A stretch of DNA of 64,000 bases from Amanita rubescens (taxonomy: Eukaryota > Basidiomycota > Agaricomycetes > Agaricales > Amanitaceae): the NCBI GenBank assembly GCA_015039365.1, contig WION01000015.1:372001-436000 (forward strand), written 5' to 3'. Position 1 is the first letter of the stretch. Each line of letters starts with the position of its first letter. The notes under the pieces are model-generated. The model was given only the letters and a program-made list of their open reading frames with translations. It was not told where the DNA came from and searched no databases. Below are positions 46,034 to 56,324 of this stretch, in pieces. The translations under genes and the position numbers were made by a program.

Positions 46034-46831
46034 ATGTCTGAACCCCTCACAAGTGAGTTACGTTTTATTGGTCTTCTTCCTTACCGACCCACTGTATACT
46101 TTTCTAGCGTTGGAGCTTTACGTCCTCGACAAGCAGCGCCCCATGTACGCCAGGGCCCCCCAATCCGATTTAGACTACTCCGACCGCAGCGATCCCTGGG
46201 AGAAGGACTCCTCCTCCGTCGAGTCCTCCCGCTACGATGTCTCCGAGCTCGAGGCCAACCGTTCCTATTTTGGTATCCGGGGTCCCGGTCGCTGGGGTCC
46301 CGAGTTTATCTTCCGGACGTCCCAAGGATGTCTTCACAGTGCCCTCGGAGCCGGAGCAAGAACCTTGTCTCATGCGGCTTCTGCCAGTCTACGAGCACCA
46401 CACACTTGGCAAGGACGATCTGTGGGCTACTATTCGTTCTAAGGTTCGTGACCTTCTCGAAGTGCAGCAATCTGCGGACTGACATTCGTTCCAAGATTGT
46501 TGAACTCCTCGACCGGCGAAAGATCCAGCATTCGTCCGTAGACCTTGTTCGTTTCAGCTTGGTTGAGGAGAACAAGGAGAACGACGAGAACGACGAGGAC
46601 AAGGACGACGAGGACGACGGGGATTTCGACTTCAAGGTCGCCCCGTACGGGACAGTCGTTACCACTCTCGTCACAATTTGGGTGAGAAACGTACCCGATT
46701 CTCTTACCGGCGAGGTCGCATTCCACTCTTCAAACGACATCCTTGATCTCCTCAAAGAGCACGGCATTTCCGACGTCGATGTTGCGTGGTCAGGAGTTGA
46801 ATATCATTACGACCAATTACTCGACTGGTGA
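46034..46831 (+). pseudogene. Broken copy of a conserved fungal hypothetical gene
   Basis: A GTGAGT intron follows MSEPLT, then TLELYVLDKQRPMYARAPQS, YDVSELEANRSYFGIRGPGR and WGPEFIFRTS. An extra C near 46322 then shifts the frame to KDVFTVPSEPEQEPCLMRLL and KDDLWATIRSKVRDLLEVQQ. A second shift comes with a partial internal duplication (DIRSKIVELLDRRKIQ after IRSKVRDLLEV). The frame continues FHSSNDILDLLKEHGISDVD and ends prematurely in LLDW. As I recall, related proteins in other Agaricomycetes continue past this point. The frame breaks and loss of the 3' end point to a pseudogene. Function of the family unknown. Confidence 0.6.
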
Positions 46832-47175
46832 TCAATTACGCGCCCGCTTCCTATCAGTATTCAATGGAAGCGCTGGCGTTGAGTTTGTTCGTCACTTCAG
46901 AATCCAGACAAGTTCACCAATAACGGAGGGCCGCCCGTATGCTTCTCAGTTAAATTGGGTTTAAATGTGGTAACACGGTGCACGGCCTTTTTGGGGGGTT
47001 CTGAAAAACAGCTTTTACTTAACCTCATCTCGTCCGATATAAATCAAGCAGACCCGAGCAACGGACAGGGCGTAATGGGGTCAATATTATGTCGAGGCCA
47101 GGATAGTTTACAGTAATACAATTTCCACCGTTAGAAAGTTTACTGGGGTATATGCAAAAAAGAAAGAAATGACGC

Positions 47176-49298
47176 TCAGTAAGGACCCTTGAAATGGATT
47201 TTGAGCATCGCTACGTCATCTTCTGGCTGAATAAAGTTCAATTCAAGTTCCTCGGCTGCTCGCGCCCAATTCAGAGATCTTGACAAAGCCAGGGGGTATC
47301 TTGCGAACGGGTGTGTATTATCTTCCGTCGAAGAGTCTCTCTTGTATCGTCCAGCCCAATCAAAATCGATAAACTTGGCCTTGCCACTAGCATCGAACAA
47401 TACATTAGGTTCGCGTAAATCGCCAAAGACAAATCCATTCTCGTGTAATTCTTTGATCACGTCCGATACTTGTTTTCCGCTATCGTGAGGGGTCCGAGAG
47501 GGGTGAACGTATTCCATAACAGCCATACGCAACGGGCCGAGATGAAGTCCAGGGTACGAGATTGTTGCGTCTGACCAAATATTTCCACTGCTGTTCTTCC
47601 CGCCATCTCGCAGTGGTCCAAGATAGTAGAGCTTCGGAGCGTGACCGCCCTGCTCTAGGAATCGATGAACCTCTTCACCATATCGCGTAACAAATTTGAC
47701 AACGATTTTTTCGCCACACCGGGGTTCATCTATGATTTCGGCACGGTAAGTTACGCAAGCTGAACAATCCTCAAGTGCGTCCAGATATTTGAACTTCCAT
47801 TCTCTTTCCTGACCGGAAACAGGATCTACTTCGGTAAAGGATGTAGTGTAAGGAAAGAAGCGTGAGGGGTTCAAAGGTTCCGCATTCGACTCAGGTGGAG
47901 AGTCCTGCACCGGTAGATCTTTGACCATAGCATAATACGCTCTGAGTTCCTGAACACATAATTTGAGAGCGTACAGGGTCCGCGCAATCTTCTGAACGCG
48001 TGCGTCCTCGTACATTGATGACAGCGCAGTCCACATGAGATCCGTCAAACGTTGGACCACAAATTTGTCTGTAAAGACGCCGCCAAGGACGCAAAACCAA
48101 GGCCCACCGGCTACCAGTATGAAAGTGGGACAACAACACCTTTGGCGCATGTGGGTTGCCTGCAAGACGCGGTCACTTTGAGTATATACTAGTCTTCGGT
48201 TCCACTCACACCAGACGTTTTCCAATGCCTCTGAAACGAGAAGGATGCTTGAGTTGCGGGATCATAACCTGTTTCACCATACTCGTGGTTGACCTCCATA
48301 ATCCAGGCTGGAGCCGGGATCCCATCGATATCGATATAGCCAACGCCATCCGCTGAAGTCCTATCATTGCTGTATCCACAAAAGTGTCCTATCAAGGACG
48401 ATAGCTTGTTACATAGATCTTTCACTTTATTGGAATCTATTGAGGCGATGGTCGCCGCGAATCGCATGAGCTCCCGCGTTTCTCGGATGAATGAAATAGG
48501 TGGTTGGGTGTTTGGGTCATTAATATAGTGCGTGAAAGTTTCGAATATAGGGTGGAAGATTTGAATTGGCGGAGCGACGGTACTTCCATCACCATGCTCA
48601 TTGCGCCCATCATAGATAGCGGTAGCGGGTTGAGCCTGAGCTCTCCAATATTCTGGCGCGGAAGATGGCGGCTTCGTTTTCGTCGTAAGTGTGGTTTCAT
48701 ACCCTTATGAAAGCCAGAGTTAGAGTGGATTGAGTATGGTGGGAAACGAGTGTCCGTACGGGAGTAGAATGTCTTTTTAATATCTCCGACTTGATCTTTA
48801 TTTTCCGCTTTATCCCGGGTTCCTGCCCTGGCTGCAGCCTCAGCAATCACGACGAGATCAAGATGGTTAGGCTGTCGATCTTCGCGGAGAAATGTCAGAA
48901 GTTCCTTCATTCCAAGTCCCAGTGGTATAAATTGGAAGCTTTCACGAGGGTCGACTACTTTTTGTGCCCATTTCTTGTTTACACTGAAAAGATCCACGGC
49001 CGTGTTGGGCTATGATATCAGCGGTCATCAATTCAGTTACTCTATGACAATTTTTGAGAGGGAGCACCTTTGCAATTTGAATTGAATCTTCATCTACGTC
49101 AAAATTGTATCGCTTCCGGATGCGATCGGCGAAAGCTGGTTGAATCCAGTCGCCCACAATTTTGTTCAAGTCTTCCTTTTGAATCCGACAAAAGTCTGGG
49201 GTGAAAACTGCGGAAAAATGATCTGGACGATTTGGATGATAGAACACCCAATTTATTATATCGGCCGTCCGGCTACGAGTGTCGCGATCGTGCGACAT
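47176..49298 (-). CDS. Fungal kinase-like protein, full member of the local family
   Basis: Exon 1 starts MSHDRDTRSRTADIINWVFY. Exon 2 follows at 48997 and below: VDLFSVNKKWAQKVVDPRES, LLTFLREDRQPNHLDLVVIA. Then a middle region (ISFIRETRELMRFAATIASI, YIDIDGIPAPAWIMEVNHEY), and from 48150 downward a protein-kinase-like domain ending at 47176. The kinase part has a beta-3-like EKIVVKFVTR, a catalytic-loop LHENGFVFGDLREPNVLF (GDLR-x2-N in place of HRDLK-x2-N) and FIDFDWAGR in place of DFG. This is the pattern of divergent fungal kinases of the FunK1 type, so activity is uncertain. The frame slips once around 48700, where a very short intron or an indel is needed. Its N-terminal half is shared with the gene at 44638-45491. 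Confidence 0.68.
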
Positions 49299-49730
49299 AC
49301 GAAGAGTTGAGAAGACGGGGTCAGCGCGTCGTGTGCTTTGCTGCCACAGTGGGCATCACATGTCACGCGTCACGCGTCAGGTTGTAAATTGCGTCGCGTT
49401 GCTCGATGCTGCTGCGCACGTCAATACGTCACTATTCACAATCTTTCGCTATCAATAATATCAGTGTTCCATTCACGAACGTTCTACCGAAGAGTTCTTG
49501 GGTTCTCGGTATTCTTCTACAAGTCCATGAAGGAAACTAATAACCGCTCAATATAGGTCGCATAGCAGGAGCTACGAATCATCGATGTGCAATCGTACCC
49601 TCTTCGCTTCAGTATTGTCAATACCCGCGAGTGGACTAAGAATATCTCGACCTCTGCTAGCAGGAGATTCAGTTAAAGGACGTTTCACCCCTAAACTCGA
49701 CTGTTGTTCGGCTACTTGATAATCAACAAC
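49299..49730. other. Promoter region similar to that of the 45-kb family member
   Basis: Segments such as GTCACGCGTCACGC and a CGAACGTTCT block followed by GAGTTCTTG recur upstream of the short family gene (about 45570-45690). The duplication therefore included the upstream region. Confidence 0.5.
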
Positions 49731-51350
49731 CTACGAGACGATCGCACTGATAATCGAAGACTGACCTAATCCATCGCCCGATCCTGCGCTTTGCTTGCTC
49801 CCGTTTTTCTTGTTGACAACGGGTGGTGGTAGTGGTCGGAAATAAGGCTGTGCTAGCCAGTGAGGGTATAAGTCGAGACCGGTCTTAGGGTCTATGGTTA
49901 TTAAGTTTTTGAGCAAGCTGCCGTTTACAGCAGCTTCATCGCGCTTCAACAACCGACAATGAGCATTCGCTATTAGCGTCCATAAACTTGAGAACATACC
50001 TCCATTCGAATCTTCATCTCCTTCACAATTTCTTCGTACTCTTCCCATCCTTCCCATTGTATCCGTCCTTCCTTCTCATCACCATCATCATCAGTTTGTA
50101 TTCGTCTCGGGGCCGCTTTCGCTCTCCCTAACCGTTCTCTAAGATCCGTTTCCCTAACGAGAGCGGGACGCATGATTTTAAATAGGTGGCCTTTAACACC
50201 GCTCACAGTTGTGGCGGTTTTGAGCCGTTTAACGATGTCGAGGTATTCTAATGCCAAATCGGCATTACGTGGGTGGCGGAAGAGAATAGAAGAATCTGAG
50301 AGATAGTCTTCTGATATTTGTCTATCGAGCCCATGAAACAAGGCAGCATTGTACAATTGCCCTTCGGCGCTCATAACCCCATCTGCGCCTGTCGCTGCCA
50401 AACAGGCTTCGATGTCCGATTGGTAGAGAGTGTTTCCGTTGGCGAAAACGGGGACTGAAACGACTTGTTTCACTGCGTGGATTTTGGCCCAGTCTGCGAG
50501 ACCCTTTGACGTGATTGAATATCAATTACTTGACCTGCGATCAATTACAAGGACGAACCGTGTTATGACCCCTCTGCTCCCGTATCCGACCGTGACACGT
50601 CAAAATCTGTGCTCCAGCCCGTTCTAACATCTTAGCGTACTCTATCGTCCGTTCTATCGTTGGAAACACTCGAAACTTGGCCGTCACTGGTATCGACAAG
50701 TTCTCATGTAGGGTGTTGACTGGCGTCCATCATCAGATAGTTAGACTTCTTGCGCGAGAGCTAAGACAACGACTAACGTACTCAGTCGGTAAATCAAATC
50801 CCAATCATCTTGCAGGAAGGACCCGTACCTGCCCCGCCTTGCAATTTCCTGAGGACAGCCTAAGTTGATATCAACCGCATCGCAGTGTTTTTCCACTATT
50901 CTAGCTGCGGCTAGGAGTATTTCCGGGTCGTTTGCACAGAATTGGACAATGAGTGGTCTGTCGGTTGACAAAGCGCCTTCTTCCCCGGCGAGTATGTCGA
51001 AACTAGCGTTTCTGATTTTCTCAGACGTTGTTTCGACGAAGATCTGACAAGTCGTGTTGGGAGGGTGAGGTTAGAACGACTGCTAAGGACACACTTTGGC
51101 GTTGATCATGGGAGTGTAGACAAGCTGTATTTGCGTGTAATAAGTTTCAAACATGATAATGACAGGCTTGGGTACGTACTTGAGCTCCATATCGCCTTGA
51201 TAACCTGCGCCATGCCTAGGGTGAGTCAGTTACACCAGGGGAGCGGACTTTGAGGAGACATACCAGCTCACTTTGGTCTACCATAGGAGCTACGATGTAT
51301 TTTGGGCTTCCAATGGATCGATAGAAATCATATCCACCGAGCTTGCACAT
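49731..51350 (-). CDS. DUS1: tRNA-dihydrouridine synthase, DUS1 type
   Basis: Multi-exon gene starting [20 protein letters not shown] at 51350. It continues [31 protein letters not shown], then [20 protein letters not shown] and the active-site loop [20 protein letters not shown] with the catalytic Cys. Next come [71 protein letters not shown] and [13 protein letters not shown]. It ends with a basic/acidic C-terminal extension (stop 49731). The TIM-barrel enzyme uses FMN and NADPH to reduce uridine 16/17 in cytoplasmic tRNAs. All conserved elements are present. It is divergent from the kinase-like gene, with about 92 bp between the two start codons. A longer N-terminus in an upstream exon is possible. 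Confidence 0.9.
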
Positions 51351-51442
51351 ATGACGGAGAATGGCGAAGATGCCAATTGTGTTTGCGCTTGTTGTTCTGG
51401 GTTCGGAAGCATTGAATGTCCCAGACACTGCTCGTCCTCGCC

Positions 51443-52525
51443 ATGTCAAACTCACCCGCAGATCAGTTCTTTGCTCCTGGTAATATTCTCGCCCTTGTCT
51501 TGACAATCGACCAGGCAGTCGTCGAGTGCAACGCCTCCATTCTCAAGCCATTCGTTCCTTTCACAAAAAGTCAGGTCTTACTTGTTGAGTTACAGCCTCC
51601 TATATCTGGAATACCATCCCCCATCATCCTCAAGGTATACGACCCGCGCTTTATCAACGATCGTGAGCCGCGATCACCCACCTCCATTTTTCCCGGCCAT
51701 CCTTGGTCGTTGTCCCTCGAAATCGCAGCAGCTGAGCGCCGTAAAGCCATTGCCCGCAATGACTCGGAGCGTCTCGACGACGACGTGGATGATGGGGTGC
51801 TTTGTGAGGAGGAATGCTACGAGACCACTGAAGATGCGTTCGACTCGGAGCTAGCCGCATACTCGCGCTTACAAGACCTCCAGGGTGTAGGTATCCCTCG
51901 TTACTATGCCTCAGGAAATCTCGTTGTTGACCCGCTTCGTCCTATCTCTCCTCACGTCCTTGTTCTCGAGTATATCCCTGGTGAAAGTCTCAGCACGATC
52001 AATCCCAGCTCTGTTCCTCGCTCGTTGGCACGCTCCTTGATTACAACTGTGTGCTCATTCGCATCTCACGGCTTAATTCACTGCGACCTCCGTGCAGACA
52101 ATATTCTCTTCTCCCAGCAGCCCCCACGGGCTGTCGTCATCGACTTTGGGCAATCAGGTTTGCGCGAGGACGAATCAGACTCTGAGTGGGAATCTGTGGT
52201 GAAATCGGAGGGAGATGAAAACCACGTGAAGCAATTATTGCACAATGCCGGGATCAGATATCTCGATCCATTTTTCCCCAAGATCTTTCCCAATCCCCAC
52301 GGCGCCAATCACTGGAATGCAACGGTCAAAGCGCGAGGCCAACGTTGGTGCGTTCCCACAGAGGATTGGACGGGTCCTGATGGAGTCAGACTTGACAATC
52401 CTATAAAATGGAAACTCAGGGACGATGTCGCTTCTTGGCTTATTGCAAAGCAGGCAGGCTTGTTGACCGGCGTAGATCCTCCAAGACCTGGCTCACCTGA
52501 CTACGTGCCACTAGCGATCCCATAA
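51443..52525 (+). CDS. Intronless protein-kinase-like protein
   Basis: A single uninterrupted frame starting MSNSPADQFFAPGNILALVL (360 residues). A beta-3-like PSPIILKVYDPRF has the probable lysine. A hinge-like HVLVLEYIPGESL follows, then a catalytic loop LIHCDLRADNILF (H-C-D-L-R-x2-N) and VVIDFGQSGL (D-F-G). All three catalytic signatures are therefore present in a divergent form, as in fungal FunK1-like or RIO/APH-like kinases. The insertion between beta-3 and the helix C region is acidic and long. The absence of introns contrasts with its neighbours. Substrate unknown. Starts inside the window between it and DUS1, suggesting a shared bidirectional promoter. Confidence 0.75.
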   Translation: MSNSPADQFFAPGNILALVLTIDQAVVECNASILKPFVPFTKSQVLLVELQPPISGIPSPIILKVYDPRFINDREPRSPTSIFPGHPWSLSLEIAAAERRKAIARNDSERLDDDVDDGVLCEEECYETTEDAFDSELAAYSRLQDLQGVGIPRYYASGNLVVDPLRPISPHVLVLEYIPGESLSTINPSSVPRSLARSLITTVCSFASHGLIHCDLRADNILFSQQPPRAVVIDFGQSGLREDESDSEWESVVKSEGDENHVKQLLHNAGIRYLDPFFPKIFPNPHGANHWNATVKARGQRWCVPTEDWTGPDGVRLDNPIKWKLRDDVASWLIAKQAGLLTGVDPPRPGSPDYVPLAIP

Positions 52526-52989
52526 ATGCTCATGTCGGGTTTTCCGTTTTCCGGTCAGAGACTGCCTTATGGACGAGGAAGATCGTACTAGACCCTCTGT
52601 CCCCGAGTACATAAACCCATCCCGATCCAAATGCTATTCACGGTATGAGGAAAATTGAATGATGCGTCTGGTCAAAGGATTGAGCGCGCATATGTCACAT
52701 AGGATAGGGGCATGGAGTGTAATCTTGCAAGATCTAATACCACGTGTTTAGTAATGTTGGTTAACCCAAAACAACGAAAACGTGCATCGAACTAGATGGT
52801 AGGACTGCTCATGGTGATCGGGATGTTACAGCTACCTCGCAGGTCTCCTATCCAAGGGCGAGGCCTCACCCGGAAAAGAGGTTGAAGTACAGTTCAGTTC
52901 TACATGTTAGCATTCACAATCTACCGATACATCTACTTGTGTATATATCTTCTACAGCAGGAAAAACTATCTCCAAGTAATTTTCATTT
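52526..52989. other. Convergent intergenic region
   Basis: Between the 3' ends of the kinase-like gene and iPGM. No gene seen. Confidence 0.45.
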
Positions 52990-54991
52990 TTAATCTTCTT
53001 TCGCCAACAACGACCGACCCGTCATCTCTATAAACAACATTAGCAGGGACGAAATTATGGCAAAAAGGGGCACACATACCCTCAGGCTTGGACAGGCCCT
53101 AGAACGCAACATTTTAGCTCCGCATCATCGCCGTATAAGTAAGCTGTGACGCACCATAATAGCCAAGATCGTCGGAGCAACATCACATAAAGCACCCGGT
53201 TCTTGTTCTTCAGAATCATCATCCTCGTCTGCCTTGTCATCAGTGACAAGTTTAATTCCACCTGTGACAATGAACGGCACGGGGTTCGTAGTATGCGCTG
53301 TATGAGGAGCCCCGGTCTCCGGATTGATCATTTGCTCGGCGTTTCCATGATCCGCGGTGATAGCGAGGACGTAACCTGCTTCTTTAGCGGCTTTGGCAAT
53401 CGTACCGACAGCTTCGTCAGTCTCAGAGATGGCCTCGACTGCGGCGTCGTATACACCAGTATGACCAACCATGTCTGGCGGAGCAAAGTTGCACATGATA
53501 AATTCATGTTCACCCTTTTTCAATAGTTCCGCGACTCTTTCTGCAACGCCGTGGGCACTCATCTTGGGTTCCTTGTCGTATGTAGCGACTTTTGGGGACG
53601 GAATCATATGTCTCTCTTCGTTCTCGTATTGTTTTTCAACACCACCATTGAAGAAGAAAGTGACATGAGCATATTTCTCCGTTTCTGTAAAAAAAAAAGT
53701 ATCAGCATAAAATAAATTCGGAAACTGAAATCGTACCAGCGACGTGAGCTTGCTTAAGGCCATCCTTGGAGATGCACTCGGCGAGGACGTTGGCCATGGC
53801 TTGAGGCGGGAACGCAACTGGGAAAGGGAAGTCTGCGTTATACCGCGACATCGTCGAGATGCTCTATTGGCTGAATTAGCATTCTAGGCTTTTAAGGATG
53901 CAGAAGAACTACTGACGATGTCCTTTGGAACTTCAACTTCCATGGGCTTGTCGGGGAGGCCAAGAACAGAGACAATTTCGCGCATACGGTCTGACCTATA
54001 GTTGAAGGAGAAGATCGTGTCGCCGTCTTTGCATGAACAATGTTAAATAAGCAATAGCATTCCAATCCTCAACTCACCTTTGATCCTGCCTTCCTCTCCG
54101 TTAACAATAATGGGCTTCAGGAATTCATCCGTGATATCCTTCTCGTAGTTTTGCTTAATAACATCGACGACACCGTCCTGCCCTTTTCCATCTTCACCTT
54201 CGCCCTTTACCAAACCATCGATTGCGATCTTGACACGTTCCCAGCGTTTATCCCGGTCCATGGCATAATACCTCCCAACGACGGTCGCCAACTCACCAAC
54301 TTGCTCTTTCTTCATAAAGTCAAGCAGTTGTTGACAGTACCCGTCTGCAGAACGAGGCGCAGTATCACGTCCATCCCCGAAAAAGTGAACATAAACGTGT
54401 GGAACGCCTTCCTCTTTGGCGGTCTCAAGGAGGGCAAAAAGATGTTGGATATGCGAATGAACACCACCATCTGATACCTAGAACGAGAGAAGATCAGTTT
54501 TGAACTTATCCCATAAACAACACGCCTACCAAACCCAATAGATGTAGTCGCCCGTTACCTTCCTTGGCGCGTTTACAACAATCAAGGATAGCAGGATTTT
54601 TATGAAACTGTTTTTTCTTGATGGAAACATCAATACGGACAATATCTTGCCATACGACGCGGCCTGCGCCGATATTCAAGTGTCTATTTTTATATATCCG
54701 TTTATGCGATCGGAAATTGTGACGAGCTCAGCTTACCCGACTTCAGAGTTACCCATCAGACCTTCGCTAAGCCCAACAGCCGTTCCGTGCGCTAGGAGGG
54801 TACGATATGCGTTTTCCTTGGCCAGAGTGTCCATGTTGGTTGTAGTTCCGGCATAGACTGCGTTTCCTTTTGTTTCCTCTGAGATACCCCATCCATCGTG
54901 GACACTATCGGTAGCAGGGTGTCAGTCATACGCGTATGAAAGAAAATACGCGCGCATACATGAGGCAGACCTTGTTTTTGACGGTGGTCAT
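52990..54991 (-). CDS. gpmI: 2,3-bisphosphoglycerate-independent phosphoglycerate mutase
   Basis: Starts MTTVKNKVCLIVHDGWGISE at 54991 and ends GLSKPEEMTGRSLLAKED at 52990. Domains in order: the N-terminal alkaline-phosphatase-like part with DGWG and the nucleophile Ser in LMGNSEVG; the phosphoglycerate-binding domain with HSHIQHLFALLETA, FFGDGRDTAPRSA and RYYAMDRDKRWERV; then FSFNYRSDRMREI, YAHVTFFFNGGVEK, MCNFAPPDMVGHTG and ITADHGNAEQM for the second metal site. It interconverts 3- and 2-phosphoglycerate in glycolysis using Mn or Co, with no homology to the cofactor-dependent enzyme. Introns are short GT-AG. An acidic stretch (DEDDDSEEQE) near the C-terminus is unusual. Looks functional. 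Confidence 0.95.
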
Positions 54992-55247
54992 GGTTGAGAT
55001 GAAAGACTGATAACGCGTAGAGATTAGTGATCGCCGGCTGTCCGCATATGAACGTCACTCTGTTCCAGGTCACACGTTTATTGATACAGTTGCGTATAGA
55101 CTAGAATAAAAAAAATACGAGTTCCGTTCAGCTCCCAATCAGTTCCCTCCCCCCGAAACTGTTGGTCCAAGCGTGCGGGGCTTCATGTTGTGCAGTGCGG
55201 CTCTCGTGTTTATCCCATCTGAGTCTACTTCCATACACAAAAGCTTA

Positions 55248-56171
55248 TTAGAATAGCCGAATAGGCTTGCCCATCGAGGACTTGATGTGCAAAGATTTGA
55301 CGTTCTGCCAGTTCTTCTTGAGCAGCGAAACGAGGAAGTTAATGCCTGCGCATATGGTCTTAGCAACGGAATTGGGCATCGCATATATATATACTCACTC
55401 AGCATCACGTTTGATAGCACTTGGTCGTCGGTCATATCAACGTGACCAACAGCGACACCCAAGCACAGAACCTTCTTGAGTTGGAACTTGATAGTAGAGC
55501 GGACTTCAGTGATTTTGTTGTTCAGATCCTCAGAGTGTGAGACTGGAGTGGGGAACTTTCCAGCTGCGCAAACACAGATCAGACCCTAAGGGAGACACAA
55601 AAAAAATCGCTTGCTTACCCTTGGACAAACCAGGACCAAGGAGACGGGGAATCTGCTTGATCAAAGCTTCAGACGCGAGGAAAGCGTCGTATTTCTTTGC
55701 GAGCTTCTTAACGAGCTTCTTGTTCTTGTTAAGTCTATGTGAGACGTCAACGGCTATTCAAGAAAACAGAGTCAACCCGACGTACTTTTTCAAATCGTCA
55801 ACGGACATGTACTCAAGGCTAATAGCCTTGGCACGGTCAATATCGTTCGCATCAGCGAGAATGCAGATTGACATGCGAGGCCGAGGAACATTGGGAAGTC
55901 TATCAACCGTAACAAGTCAACTCAATTATTCCCGAGCGCATTCTAGCTAAAACATACTTGACAGTTCCAGAAAAACGCTTGTCCCTCTGAGGGTCATAGT
56001 TCTTCAAACCAATCTGCAACTCCACCGTCTCTACGAATTTGCGCTTCCGCTCGCCGGTGGAGTCTGCGAGCAGCTCCTTGATAGAGCCCCGCACGCTTGC
56101 CACTGAAAGTTTGCTATAATCGTGTATGAGTTCGAGGCGAACGCGTAGGACGACGAGGGGCCGCACCTCAT
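55248..56171 (-). CDS. RPL1: Ribosomal protein uL1 (RPL10A/RPL1)
   Basis: The start codon ATG AG is split from the body by an intron beginning GTGCGG (first residues [10 protein letters not shown]). The protein continues [39 protein letters not shown] and [20 protein letters not shown], then [40 protein letters not shown] and [20 protein letters not shown]. It ends [13 protein letters not shown] at 55248. This is a cytosolic large-subunit ribosomal protein of the L1 stalk that contacts the exit-site tRNA. Several introns in a conserved core, as usual for ribosomal protein genes in basidiomycetes. Intact. Confidence 0.95.
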
Positions 56172-56324
56172 GCTGAGATTTTGAAGTCTTGAGGGGGTAT
56201 GTAATAGGCTTGGTCACCCGTGAATGTGGCGTGATGTACTGTACAGTTGTGACAGCGTGACATTGGGGCCGACCGAACCGGCGGCCCGGTTCTTCCGCGT
56301 GGTTCTACTCCAAGACGAAGTCAT

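Noticed and set aside
50515..50560. Repeated AATTGAT / AATTGATATTCAA in a DUS1 intron, similar to 46800-46845
   Set aside because: The resemblance is short and gapped; I cannot separate it from chance or from ordinary intron sequence.
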